Shown piece after piece: positions 55,299 through 64,000 of a DNA stretch of 64,000 nt. The stretch's first letter is position 1. Every line of letters starts with the position of its first letter. The translations under genes and the position numbers were made by a program. The notes below the pieces were generated by a model. It had not been told where the DNA came from. It was given only the letters and a program-made list of their open reading frames with translations, and did no database searches. The stretch is from Bremerella sp. TYQ1 (GTDB taxonomy: Bacteria > Planctomycetota > Planctomycetia > Pirellulales > Pirellulaceae): the NCBI RefSeq assembly GCF_020150455.1, contig NZ_CP083740.1, positions 6,097,001-6,161,000 of the forward strand, read 5' to 3'.

Positions 55299-56321
55299 AT
55301 GGCACGCAACGAGCAACTCATTCGACAGCACAAGATTCTGCAGATCCTCGAACGGTACCGCTACGGCTGCTTGTTGGAAGAGATCCGTGATTCGCTGGTC
55401 GACGAACTGGGGCTTTCTTCGCTGCACACACGCACCGTTCGCCGCGATATTGAATCGCTGCAAGCAGCAGGGCTCGATATCGACGTGCACGACTCTGGCC
55501 GCGGCCGCGTCTGGAAGCTAGGGGCCAGCGGTCGCGGGATGCACAAGATCACCGCCACCGCCACCGAGTTGATTGCTCTTTCGCTCGGACGGGACTTGCT
55601 GTTGCCCCTTTCCGGCACACCATTTTGGGTCGGCGTCGAATCGTTCTGGTCGAAAATCCAAGAGCAACTTCCGGAAGGAACGTGGGACCATTACCGCAAA
55701 TATCGCCAGGTGCTGTACGTTACTGGGCTCGCGTCGAAGAACTATTCCGCCCAGGAAGGAACGCTGAAGAACTTAAACCGCGCCATCCATCAACATCGTG
55801 TCGTGGAAGTCGCCTATCAAAAGCCGGGACAACCTTCGCCGAGTCAACGTCGGCTCGAACCGTACGGCATCGTATTTCATCAAGGCAGTATCTACATTGT
55901 CGCGGCAGCCAACGAACTGCCCGAGGACGATCCTGACCGCATTCGTCACTGGAAGCTCGACCGATTCAAAAAGGCGGAAGTGACCGACGACTATTTCAAA
56001 GTGCCGAAAGACTTCGATCTTGAAGAGCATCTCGGTGGATCGATCGGAATCTTCGCGGCTCATGAATCGATGGACTTTAAAATCAAAGTCTCCGCAGTAG
56101 CCGCCAATTGGGTGATCGAAGACCCATGGCACCCGGAACAAAAGATCGATCGCCACGACGACGGCAGCATCACGCTCACGGTGAAAGCAGCCCACGAACT
56201 GGAAATCATTCCCCGCGTGTTAGCATTGGGACCGGAAGCAGAAGTGCTCGCTCCGAAATCGACCCGGGAAGCGATCAAAGCACGCGTCGAAAAGATGGCC
56301 GAAGTCTACGCGAAACGCTGA
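55299..56321 (+). CDS. WYL-domain transcriptional regulator
   Basis: 340 aa from ATG 55299, with GGAGG 9 bases upstream. A DeoR-like HTH (about 1-70: MARNEQLIRQHKILQILER, RTVRRDIESLQAAGLDI) is followed by a WYL domain (about 170-250: IHQHRVVEVAYQKPG, RRLEPYGIVFHQGSIYIVA) and the WCX C-terminal extension (DPWHPEQKIDRHDDGSITL). WYL domains bind ligands, in known cases nucleic acid or nucleotides, and often control DNA repair or defence genes. The 3' end overlaps the convergent GGCT-like gene by 16 bases. Confidence 0.92.
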   Translation: MARNEQLIRQHKILQILERYRYGCLLEEIRDSLVDELGLSSLHTRTVRRDIESLQAAGLDIDVHDSGRGRVWKLGASGRGMHKITATATELIALSLGRDLLLPLSGTPFWVGVESFWSKIQEQLPEGTWDHYRKYRQVLYVTGLASKNYSAQEGTLKNLNRAIHQHRVVEVAYQKPGQPSPSQRRLEPYGIVFHQGSIYIVAAANELPEDDPDRIRHWKLDRFKKAEVTDDYFKVPKDFDLEEHLGGSIGIFAAHESMDFKIKVSAVAANWVIEDPWHPEQKIDRHDDGSITLTVKAAHELEIIPRVLALGPEAEVLAPKSTREAIKARVEKMAEVYAKR

Positions 56322-56719
56322 GAATTTCCTGTCCAGTTGACCATTCCTTGGTTATCCGCAGGGACGGCCTCGTAGTTGGGCAGGATTGGTTTGTTGAAGA
56401 CGTACGTTGTTGCTGTGATCGGTTGTCCATCGAGCGTTTCGCAGTCGACCGCTTCCCGCGTGTACAGCGAAGGATAACCTTCGACTTCGTCGAGTACATC
56501 GAGCACGCGTTGTTCCTGCTTCGCTTTGAACAACCAAATCTCGCCCAGTACGCGTGTGTCTCCTTCCAGCTTCAGTCCTGGGTAGTCGGCCACTTGCCAC
56601 AGTGAGCCTGGCGTCGATCCACGCAGCACCGCAACCGGTCGACAGGGCCAACAGTTTTCACGGACTTCGCCCCGCTTGAGCGTGCCATAGGCAAAAAAGG
56701 CTACCAATTCGTCGGACAT
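56306..56719 (-). CDS. Gamma-glutamylcyclotransferase-like (GGCT/AIG2) protein
   Basis: 137 aa. The GGCT signature near the start is FFAYGTLKRGEV (Tyr-Gly-Thr-Leu substrate loop), and LDEVEGYP holds the catalytic glutamate. Members act on gamma-glutamyl amines or peptides; which substrate applies is not decided by sequence. It is the last gene downstream of the yhaN-like gene on the same strand (1-base gap), but unlike its neighbours, so functional linkage is uncertain. Confidence 0.85.
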   Translation of the reverse strand: MSDELVAFFAYGTLKRGEVRENCWPCRPVAVLRGSTPGSLWQVADYPGLKLEGDTRVLGEIWLFKAKQEQRVLDVLDEVEGYPSLYTREAVDCETLDGQPITATTYVFNKPILPNYEAVPADNQGMVNWTGNSQRFA

Positions 56720-56720
56720 A

Positions 56721-59700
56721 TTAAAACAAGCTTGGCGTCGAGGATTTGTCGGGCGACTTCTTACGTTTTGTCTTTGGCTTTGGGGAAGCCTCGGCGACGG
56801 CCTGACCGTCGATCCGGGTTACTTCAATCGCATCGCTCAGCGATTGAACTTTTTCGATCAACGGTTCATGGCATGTCAGCATGATAATCTGGATTCGCTC
56901 ACTGAACTGCATCAACACTTTCAGCGTGGCCAGCTGTCGAGCGTCATCGAAATTGACCAAGATGTCATCCATCAAAACCGGGAGCGGCTGAGCCCCTTCG
57001 CAGTAATGCTGAATGTATGCCAGGCGAATGGCAAGGTAAAGCTGTTCCCGCGTCCCGGTACTTAGCTCGGCCGGTTTCCGCCGCAAGTCGTTCGGGCCGC
57101 TCAAGATCAGTCCCCCTTCCTTGTCGGGATCGTGCTCCACCTTCGTATAGCGTCCTTCGGTCATCTGCTCGAGCAACGTTGTGATGATCGAAAGTAGCTG
57201 GCCGGAGTTCTCTTCGCGAAATGCCAACATCGCACGGTCCAGCATCTCGCGGGCGATCAACAGCGGTCCCAGTCGATCGAGACAATCGGAAAGCTCGGCT
57301 TGAAACGCTTCGATCTTGCCTTGGGCCATTACCGCGCGGCTGGTTTGGTCAACATCGCGAAGTTTGTGCTTGAACTCGCCGAGCCGCTGATTGACCCGCC
57401 CTTGTTGTTCTTTAGTTTCCGCAAATTCATTGGTCGCCGAAGAAAGATCGAGCGTCAAACCGTCGACGTCTAACTCGCTCAGCGCTTTCTCGAAAGCGTC
57501 TGCCGGTTCCGATTCGCGGACGATCGCCAAGTTGTTTTCCAGCACCGCAAGTTCTTGCTGCAACTGTTTTTGCTCGCGAACAATTCGCGAAACCACTTCC
57601 AGCTGATCGTCATCGGTCGCATCGATATGCGATCGCCATTGGGCCAGCCTCGCTTCGATTTCGGCGAGCTCCTTCTGGCTTGTCTCCAGCGATCGAGCAC
57701 GCTCGGTACGCTTGATTTCCAGTTCTTTGCGACGGCCTTTTAAGTTCTCCGCATCAGAGAGAAGCGTGCCGAGGCGTTGGGCGGATGCCTCAGGAGAAAG
57801 GTCTTCCACAGACTCTCCGGTCGCGGTGACAACCGCTTCCACTTGATCGGCGAACTGAGCGAGCCCCACTTCCATGTCGGCGATTCGCTGCTGCATTCCC
57901 GCGGCGCTGGCCAACTTGGTTTGCACTTTTTCGACGGCTTGAATCAAGTCGGTCGCGGTTTCCAGATCGACCCCGCCGATGGCTTCGAATACCGACAGAA
58001 TTTCGGTGGCCTCGGCTTGGATGGAAGCCAGCTGCTGCTCGCGGGTTTCATTCTGAGCGAACGTCGCGGCCCTGGTCTCCTGATTCAACTGCAATTTGTT
58101 GGTCAGTTGATCGCGTCGCTGCTGTTCCGTGTGGGTGCGTTTAAGGAAGGACTCGATCCAAGCGGCTGCTTCTTCTGCCGACGTGTCTGGATCGACAAGC
58201 TCTTGCTTTGTGAGAAGCTGTAGCGTGCTTTCGATGCGATGATCGAGCGGTTCGATCTCTTCGCGTTGTCGAACGATTTCGGCTTGAGTTTCGACCAAGG
58301 AAAGATAATCTGTTCGCCAAGGCAACATCTCTTGCGGCGACTTCGGAACGATATCCGCTGGTTTCCATTCGTCGGACCAGGCCTGCCATAAAGAATCACG
58401 TTGTTCTTTTAGCTGATCAGACTGCTTCTCTCGGACAGCCAGACGTTCTTCCAGCGAACGAAGCGTCGCTTGCATCGACTGCTGGTCGGCAAGCATCTGG
58501 GCGTACTGGTGCCGCTGATCCGCGAGGTGGTCGGACTGGTGAAGCTGTTGCTCGAACTGTTGGGCGTGCGTCGTTTCCTCGGCCGGAGACTGAAGTTGTT
58601 CTTCCCCAAGCAACTTGGCGCGAATCGCTTGCCAAGAGGTATCGCGAGCGGTGCGAGCCGATTTCAATTCCTCTTCAGATACCAGCTGAGCACTTTGTTC
58701 GAGCCGCCGCAGTTCTTCTCGTTTAGCGCTACATTCATCGGCTGTTTCGCGGACCGACTGCTGGGCAGTCCGAATTTGTTGATCGAGCGTTTGCAGCTCG
58801 CCATCGAAACGACGAATTGTCGGTTCGAGCGGAATCGGCAGTGGCGATGTCAAATCGAGCGATCGACCGGCGACAGCATCAATCGCGACACGCATTTGCT
58901 GCAAATCGGTTTCGAGACGGCGTTGTTGGGCTTGTAGTTCTCCCTTGCGAGCGATTGCCTGACGCAGAGGATCGAGGCTGGCTTCCAGCTTTTCTATCAT
59001 TTCGGCAGACGATGGTGGAAGCTGATCGATGGCCGCTTCTAGTTCACGAATCTCGCGATCGAGCCGAGCCACTTCCGGTTGGTGCGAAGCAATCTCGGTC
59101 GTCAGCCGCTGATACGTTTTGGTCAGCTGCTGGATCTTATTTCGCTGGGCCAACGTCAGCTCGAACTTGTCGATCTGGTCGAGCTTCAACTTCGGATCGA
59201 TCCTCCGCAAAATGGCCGCCGCTTCGTCCAGATCACGCTGGCGTTCCTGTTGCCGCAACGGGAGATCGCGGCGGAAGCCTTGCATTTCTTTGATGCCAAA
59301 CAGTAGCGAACGAATCGCTTCGCTTGACTCGATGACCGCTTCATTGAACGTGATCCCGCCGATCTCTTCATCCAGCTGGCGAAGATCTTCGGCGAGCGTT
59401 TCGACCTCCGTGTTCAGCTTCGCGGCTTGGCGTCTCGTTTGCGTTAGTTCTTCTAAGGCATCGGCGGGGAACGACTCGGGCGCTTCCAGCTGAGCCAGTT
59501 GTTTCTGCTTCGACTGTCGCTCGATCCAAAGTGGATGGGCCTTCTTGAGACGGTCGAGGTGTTGTTGCCGACGATAGACTTTATCAAGCGACGCGTTCAG
59601 ATGCGTTAGCTCTTCCTCGCAGCGCCGCGCTTCGGTCAACCACTCTTCGTATTCGGCCGGACGCAGCGAAGATTCCTTAAGCTCTTGCTTGAGTGATTTG

Positions 59701-60272
59701 ATGTCTGAAAGGATGGCGTTGATCTTTTGCTTTTGACCACGAACTTTGAACAGGCTTTCTGTTTCTTCGTCGATGTTTTTCAGCAGTTGCTTGTAGTCGT
59801 GCAGGCGACCAAGTCCGCCGCCGAAAAGGGCTTCGTCGAGATTCGCTTCCTTTAAGCTCTCTTCGCCGGTGGCCAACTCTTTCAGCGAGAACCCAAAGAC
59901 ATGCTCGTACATCCGCTGATCGGCCCCGCTGATCAGCTGTTGCCAATGCTCTTCGTCGATCTCGGTATCGCTGTCGAGGTATTGTCCCGACAAGGTGTTT
60001 TTGTTGCCTTGCCGACGAACGATTTCGATCTCTTGCCCATCGGTCAGGACGAACCGGGCCGTCGCTTTCATCTTCTTTTTGGTCGAGTCCGGCGCGAACG
60101 GATTGCTTTTGGCATGCTGAAAGCCAAAGAGAAGCTCGCGGACCGCTTGCAGCAGCGTCGACTTGCCTGCCTCGTTGCGGCCGTAGATCAGCTGCAAACT
60201 ATTCGGCTGAAACGGAAAGCTTTGCTCGACATGGATGCCGTAGTTTTCGAGATCGAGGTTGCGTAATTTCAT
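56721..60272 (-). CDS. YhaN/SbcC-like AAA ATPase
   Basis: 1183 aa. An ABC-type head is split between the ends: Walker A GRNEAGKST (31-39) at the N-terminus, and PAELSTGTREQLYLAIRLAYI (signature) with VLMDDILVNFDD (Walker B) near the C-terminus. About 900 residues of coiled coil separate them, as in Rad50/SbcC. The opening KLRNLDLENYGI is typical of the YhaN branch. With the YhaO-like phosphoesterase it should form an Mre11-Rad50-like complex that processes DNA ends. Its ATG overlaps the upstream gene by 4 bases. Confidence 0.88.
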   Translation of the reverse strand: MKLRNLDLENYGIHVEQSFPFQPNSLQLIYGRNEAGKSTLLQAVRELLFGFQHAKSNPFAPDSTKKKMKATARFVLTDGQEIEIVRRQGNKNTLSGQYLDSDTEIDEEHWQQLISGADQRMYEHVFGFSLKELATGEESLKEANLDEALFGGGLGRLHDYKQLLKNIDEETESLFKVRGQKQKINAILSDIKSLKQELKESSLRPAEYEEWLTEARRCEEELTHLNASLDKVYRRQQHLDRLKKAHPLWIERQSKQKQLAQLEAPESFPADALEELTQTRRQAAKLNTEVETLAEDLRQLDEEIGGITFNEAVIESSEAIRSLLFGIKEMQGFRRDLPLRQQERQRDLDEAAAILRRIDPKLKLDQIDKFELTLAQRNKIQQLTKTYQRLTTEIASHQPEVARLDREIRELEAAIDQLPPSSAEMIEKLEASLDPLRQAIARKGELQAQQRRLETDLQQMRVAIDAVAGRSLDLTSPLPIPLEPTIRRFDGELQTLDQQIRTAQQSVRETADECSAKREELRRLEQSAQLVSEEELKSARTARDTSWQAIRAKLLGEEQLQSPAEETTHAQQFEQQLHQSDHLADQRHQYAQMLADQQSMQATLRSLEERLAVREKQSDQLKEQRDSLWQAWSDEWKPADIVPKSPQEMLPWRTDYLSLVETQAEIVRQREEIEPLDHRIESTLQLLTKQELVDPDTSAEEAAAWIESFLKRTHTEQQRRDQLTNKLQLNQETRAATFAQNETREQQLASIQAEATEILSVFEAIGGVDLETATDLIQAVEKVQTKLASAAGMQQRIADMEVGLAQFADQVEAVVTATGESVEDLSPEASAQRLGTLLSDAENLKGRRKELEIKRTERARSLETSQKELAEIEARLAQWRSHIDATDDDQLEVVSRIVREQKQLQQELAVLENNLAIVRESEPADAFEKALSELDVDGLTLDLSSATNEFAETKEQQGRVNQRLGEFKHKLRDVDQTSRAVMAQGKIEAFQAELSDCLDRLGPLLIAREMLDRAMLAFREENSGQLLSIITTLLEQMTEGRYTKVEHDPDKEGGLILSGPNDLRRKPAELSTGTREQLYLAIRLAYIQHYCEGAQPLPVLMDDILVNFDDARQLATLKVLMQFSERIQIIMLTCHEPLIEKVQSLSDAIEVTRIDGQAVAEASPKPKTKRKKSPDKSSTPSLF

Positions 60273-61528
60273 GCGTTGTTTGCCCCCAGTCGGCTACGCA
60301 GAAGCTGCTCGGCCGCTGCCATCCATTGCGGCATTCGCTCGTCGAGCGTGCCATCGTCGGTCAGGGAAATATGCTGGGCACTGACTTTGTCGAGCACCGG
60401 TTTGACCAGTTCTTCCAGCTGCTTCAGTGCGTCAGGGTTATCTTGGACTTTGTCGAACTGCTGAGCGATCGAGCCCCATAAGTCATGGGCATCATGCAGC
60501 ACGGCTTGGTCGTGTGGCTGTGTTTCAAAGCGAATCTTTTCGATCCAGATTTCGTCGTCGATCGATTCGGCGGCGCTGTGCAGTTCCTGCAGAACCTCCC
60601 CTCGTTTGATCAAGTCGGAAAGTTCCTCATGGACTTGGGTCGACCCACGAAAAGTCAATCGAAACGCCGAGCCGAGGCCTTCGTGCTGATGATGCCCCGT
60701 GCGGATGACGTCGCCTGCTTTGGCGATAACGCTGTCGAGGCTTTTCTCACCGGTCACGTCGAGGACCAGCTCTTGCCATCGCAGCGAGTCGGTGGCGTGG
60801 AACGTCACGTTCTGCAGATGTTCGCCATCGATTTCACCGATCAAGCATCCCTTCGCTCCAGGCTCGCGGATGTGTCGGCCTTGAGGGTTGCCGCTGTAGG
60901 CGACATACGGTTCGGTCGAAAGGGGATCGGCATTGCGAAGATGAATGTGGCCGAGTGCCCAGTAGTCGTACCCGCGGGCACGCAGTGTTTCGATGGTCGT
61001 CGGGGCGTAGGTGTCATGCTGCTCGCTACCGGTCAAGCTGGTATGCAGCATGCCGAGATTGAACATGCCATTGACTCGCTGTGGGTACCTGGCCGCCAGG
61101 TCGATGGTGACTTCGCGATCGGCGAACCCTTGGCCATGCATTGCAACTCCATGATCCTCTAGCACGATCGTCGCTGGTTCGTCGTGTGGAAGTTCGACAA
61201 CGTTGTCCGGCCAGCGAATCTTCCGCTGAATCTGACTGACCGCGTCGTGATTGCCACGAATGTAATAGACGCCGATGTTGGCATCGGCCAAGCGGCGAAA
61301 CTGTCCGGCTGCCCACTGGCCAGAGTGCATGTCTTTCCAATCGCCGTCGAACAAATCGCCTGCGATGACGACGAACGCGACTTGTTCTTTCAGCGCCAAA
61401 TCGATGACGCGCTCGAGGGCCGTTCGCGTGGCCCGTTGCACGCGGCGCATCATCGCTTCGTCACGTACGGCCAGCCCGCGTAAGGGACTGTCGATGTGCA
61501 GATCGGCTGTGTGGATGAATTTCGTCAT
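60269..61528 (-). CDS. YhaO/SbcD-like DNA repair phosphoesterase
   Basis: 419 aa. The calcineurin-like metallophosphoesterase motifs are complete: FIHTADLHIDSPLRG (DxH), VVIAGDLFDGDW (GDxxD), YYIRGNHDAVS (GNHD) and YWALGHIHLRN (GHxH). This is the Mre11-like nuclease subunit, expected to act on double-strand DNA ends with manganese. Both ends overlap neighbouring genes by 4 bases (61525-61528 and 60269-60272), so the three proteins are made as a coupled set. Confidence 0.9.
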   Translation of the reverse strand: MTKFIHTADLHIDSPLRGLAVRDEAMMRRVQRATRTALERVIDLALKEQVAFVVIAGDLFDGDWKDMHSGQWAAGQFRRLADANIGVYYIRGNHDAVSQIQRKIRWPDNVVELPHDEPATIVLEDHGVAMHGQGFADREVTIDLAARYPQRVNGMFNLGMLHTSLTGSEQHDTYAPTTIETLRARGYDYWALGHIHLRNADPLSTEPYVAYSGNPQGRHIREPGAKGCLIGEIDGEHLQNVTFHATDSLRWQELVLDVTGEKSLDSVIAKAGDVIRTGHHQHEGLGSAFRLTFRGSTQVHEELSDLIKRGEVLQELHSAAESIDDEIWIEKIRFETQPHDQAVLHDAHDLWGSIAQQFDKVQDNPDALKQLEELVKPVLDKVSAQHISLTDDGTLDERMPQWMAAAEQLLRSRLGANNA

Positions 61529-64000
61529 TCGTTTCCTTCCTCCCGCCAGCAGATCGTCTGCGGCTTATGCACGAAGAACAACGTGCCGCGAATGGCCGCT
61601 GCGGGAAGCTTGAATATCTGGGCCACCGCCCCACGATAGGCATCGACTTGGGGACGATAGTGCCGGACTTTATCTTTCAGCTGTTTGGCGTCATCGAAGG
61701 TATCGGTTTTGAAATCGATCACGTCGGCGGCGATGACCTGGCCGTCTCGCTTGACCAACGCCAGGCGGTCGATTGAACCTCGCAGCACGCTCCCTTGATG
61801 CGTGATTGCGAAAGGGAACTCACCGTGAACACTTACCGTATCATCTGGCTGGGCATTGTCCCACCATGGCTTGCCGAGGTACGTCTGTTGACCCAGTAGT
61901 TCAATCGCGGCGTCTGATTGCAGCACGCTTTGAAAGTGATCGAACGCATTGCCGTACGCAAAGTCGCCGTACAAAGTTCGCGCCGAGGCTATCATCGTAT
62001 CGCGATCGGCATGGAATGTTTTCTGCCAGGTTACCGACTCCATCCAGTGATGCATGGCCGAGCCATACTGCATGCCAGCCGATACGGTCTCTTCCTTCAG
62101 CAGGTCCTTCACGCGGCGAAGTCGACCTCCTTCCAGCGATGATGGCGAGACAAACTCGCCCAATGCGTCGACGTCGGTTGGCTTTAGTTGAATGGGCAAT
62201 CGGGTCTCGGCGGTCGACTTACCTCCCTCTTGCTCGGTTGCTTTTTTCTCGACCGATTCAAACCAGGCCGGATTCCCTTGGCTGTACAAAAGCTGTTGCT
62301 CCAGCGGATAAGGGATATCGGTCAGGCCGTTCAAAATGATGCCCGAGAACGACTTCGAGGGGCCGTCGCCGCCACTTTTCGGCTGCGGCCGGGGCTTGAT
62401 GACCATGTGCAGTCCATGCACCGCTCGCGTCAACGCTACATACAAAACGCAAAGCGACTCGACAACGTTCTTCTGCTGTGTTTCCTCGAACATCCCTTGC
62501 ACGGCGGTCGGCAGCATCGGCTGCAGCGACTCCGAAACGTAATGGGTTACTCCGCTGATCGGGCCAATCTGATCGTCGCGGCGAATCACGAAGCTGTCGG
62601 TCTGGGGAGGAATTCGGTTATCAAGTTCCGGCAGAAAGACCGCGTCGAACTCGAGCCCCTTCGATTGGTGAATGTTCATCACGCGGACGGCGGCACTCGA
62701 CGAGTCATCGACTCGCTGCGATTCGATGAAACGGACGAAGTCCTGCGCCCTCAGTGTCGCCTTCGATTGATAGGCAAACGCCAAACGCTGCAGCTGTTCC
62801 AGGCGGCGAAGTTCCCGCGGAGTGCACTGCGAGTGGAGCAACTTCGCCCAGCGGCTGATGGCGGCGCCGTAGCCGTCAACGAGCAGTTCGCGGCGAAGCT
62901 GATTGGCCACCGCTTCCCACTCCGAGTCGCTTTTGGGTAGCTTGCCGAGCAACGCTTTCAGCGGCGACTCCGCTACATGAAAACGAGCGGCCGTATTCCC
63001 CGGGTGATCGATCCACTGCACCAGCGACAGCATCAACTGGACGGCGGCCGAGTCGGTAAGCGGGTTACCCCCTTCTTCACTCGCCATCACATCGAGCTCG
63101 CGCAGAAGATAAATCATCGAAGCGATTGTCGCGTTGCGGCGAACCAACACACCAATAGAAATGTGCGGGGCCGAGCGATGCAACTCGGCGACGCGACGAG
63201 CGGTCAGTGCGATCACTTTATCGTCGCACGGTTTTCCTGCAGCATCGTTCGCAGCCGTTTCCAGGGTGATGTGGCCTGGCAGTTCGGTTCGGGCCGTCTC
63301 GTGCGGATGAAAGAATTTGAGCCAATGATCGATCCCGTTTCGCATTTTTCCCGCGGCAGGAAACGCACTGAGGTTGCCGAAGATCCGGTTGACGGTATCC
63401 ATGATCAGCGGCGACGACCGATAGCTGCGGTCCATGTCTTCCGGATGGATGCCTGGCAGCGAGTTCTGCACGGCATCGAAAATCTCGGCCACGCCTCCAC
63501 GCCAGGCATAGATGGCCTGTTTCATGTCCCCGACGCAAAGGATTGAACGATCTTTCGGCTGATCGGCAATCTTCTGAGCCACAGGACGAATCACTTCCCA
63601 TTGCACCGGCGAGGTGTCTTGAAATTCGTCGAGCAGCAGATGTTCAATCTTACGATCCAAACGAAACTGGTTCTGCACTTCGCTACTGTTTTCGAGGGCT
63701 TCGCTCAGTTTGCGGGTCACGTCCTCGAAACGGTACCCTCGCTGCTGCCACTTGAGCCGTTCGTAGTGCGTGTGAAAACGGTCGAGCAGTTGATAGGCCC
63801 CGCGGTTTTGATCGACGGTTCGACCGATGAGAATTCCTTGCACGTAACGCACAAGCGTTTGATACACCTTCGTCACATCGTCCGGAATCGGCTTGCGGAA
63901 ATAGGTGTCCGCCCCGGCGATAATCTTCGGCGGCAAGCCGGTGTCGAGGAACTTTGCCCACTGCTGACCGCGGAATCGCTCGACATCGGCGACGATTGCC
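61525..64000 (-). CDS. AddA/RecB-like UvrD-family helicase-nuclease, C-terminal part
   Basis: About 825 codons are visible; the frame stays open to the right edge, so the Walker A end lies outside. SF1 helicase motifs: LLLDEFQDTSPVQWEV (II), LCVGDMKQAIYAWRGG (III), VMNIHQSKGLEFDAVFLPEL (V) and CVLYVALTRAVHGLHMV (VI). The C-terminal RecB-family nuclease has VIDFKTD and YRPQVDAYRGAV, the metal-binding Asp-Lys and Gln-x-x-x-Tyr elements. It resembles the AddA subunit of AddAB. Its stop overlaps the YhaO-like start by 4 bases. An addB-like partner would be expected upstream beyond 64000. Confidence 0.85.
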   Translation of the reverse strand, partial: AIVADVERFRGQQWAKFLDTGLPPKIIAGADTYFRKPIPDDVTKVYQTLVRYVQGILIGRTVDQNRGAYQLLDRFHTHYERLKWQQRGYRFEDVTRKLSEALENSSEVQNQFRLDRKIEHLLLDEFQDTSPVQWEVIRPVAQKIADQPKDRSILCVGDMKQAIYAWRGGVAEIFDAVQNSLPGIHPEDMDRSYRSSPLIMDTVNRIFGNLSAFPAAGKMRNGIDHWLKFFHPHETARTELPGHITLETAANDAAGKPCDDKVIALTARRVAELHRSAPHISIGVLVRRNATIASMIYLLRELDVMASEEGGNPLTDSAAVQLMLSLVQWIDHPGNTAARFHVAESPLKALLGKLPKSDSEWEAVANQLRRELLVDGYGAAISRWAKLLHSQCTPRELRRLEQLQRLAFAYQSKATLRAQDFVRFIESQRVDDSSSAAVRVMNIHQSKGLEFDAVFLPELDNRIPPQTDSFVIRRDDQIGPISGVTHYVSESLQPMLPTAVQGMFEETQQKNVVESLCVLYVALTRAVHGLHMVIKPRPQPKSGGDGPSKSFSGIILNGLTDIPYPLEQQLLYSQGNPAWFESVEKKATEQEGGKSTAETRLPIQLKPTDVDALGEFVSPSSLEGGRLRRVKDLLKEETVSAGMQYGSAMHHWMESVTWQKTFHADRDTMIASARTLYGDFAYGNAFDHFQSVLQSDAAIELLGQQTYLGKPWWDNAQPDDTVSVHGEFPFAITHQGSVLRGSIDRLALVKRDGQVIAADVIDFKTDTFDDAKQLKDKVRHYRPQVDAYRGAVAQIFKLPAAAIRGTLFFVHKPQTICWREEGNE

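Noticed and set aside
1-64000. CRISPR arrays, insertion sequences, prophage or rRNA genes
   Set aside because: No regularly spaced repeats, transposase, integrase, phage structural genes or rRNA sequence were found. Absence is judged by reading, not by search.

Overview
The window looks like chromosomal DNA of a planctomycete close to the Blastopirellula/Bremerella group (Pirellulaceae). This rests on family content, not on a database search. It holds a DUF1549/DUF1553 cytochrome protein paired with a DUF1501 Tat-exported protein, a DUF1559 prepilin-like protein, an SHD1-domain protein, a TIGR03067-like lipoprotein, an FG-GAP/VCBS secreted protein and a C25 peptidase. GC is moderate, genes sit on both strands in short runs, and most are ordinary single-copy genes. 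I see no prophage, insertion sequence, CRISPR array or rRNA operon.

Layout. 1-4.8 kb, minus strand: a housekeeping run with a truncated 7TM-HD (PgpH-type) gene, phoH, cdsA, uppS and purA. 5-11.4 kb, plus strand: a C25 peptidase and the DUF1549/1553 + DUF1501 pair. 11.4-18.3 kb: a structured intergenic element, a membrane-anchored coiled-coil protein, an esterase lipoprotein, slyD, a UbiD-family decarboxylase and a VCBS-repeat protein. 18.5-24.1 kb: a histidine kinase with a sigma-54 type response regulator, then an M1 aminopeptidase. 24.2-27.7 kb: tRNA-Ala(CGC), an orphan solute-binding lipoprotein, a SPOUT methyltransferase, a thioredoxin-like lipoprotein and an ArsR-family regulator. 28.2-34.5 kb: a complete oppABCDF peptide importer. 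34.5-41.8 kb, minus strand: small membrane proteins, an M20 amidohydrolase, rdgB, a secreted unknown, cheV, mtaB and clpS. 42-50.3 kb: an M20 dipeptidase, serS, several planctomycete-type secreted or lipoproteins and a GlmM-like mutase. 50.5-56.7 kb: a phosphohexomutase, arsR-arsM, a short uvrC, a WYL regulator and a GGCT-like gene. 56.7-64 kb, minus strand: a translationally overlapped DNA-break-processing set (AddA/RecB-like helicase-nuclease, YhaO/SbcD-like phosphoesterase, YhaN/SbcC-like ATPase), cut by the right edge.

How the parts work together. The Opp importer, two M20 peptidases, the M1 aminopeptidase, the C25 peptidase and ClpS make this a peptide-handling neighbourhood. arsR and arsM form an arsenic methylation unit. 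A sigma-70-like promoter and a 16-bp palindrome precede arsR, and a near-identical palindrome lies between arsR and arsM. The last three genes match the addA-sbcD-sbcC order known from Firmicutes. The best candidates for undescribed biology are the twin ars palindromes, the kinase/regulator pair with altered core motifs (HQxxN and GAFTHA), the structured intergenic elements at 11.4 and 14.9 kb, and the leader hairpin of the DUF1559 gene. No clearly new multi-gene system is evident.
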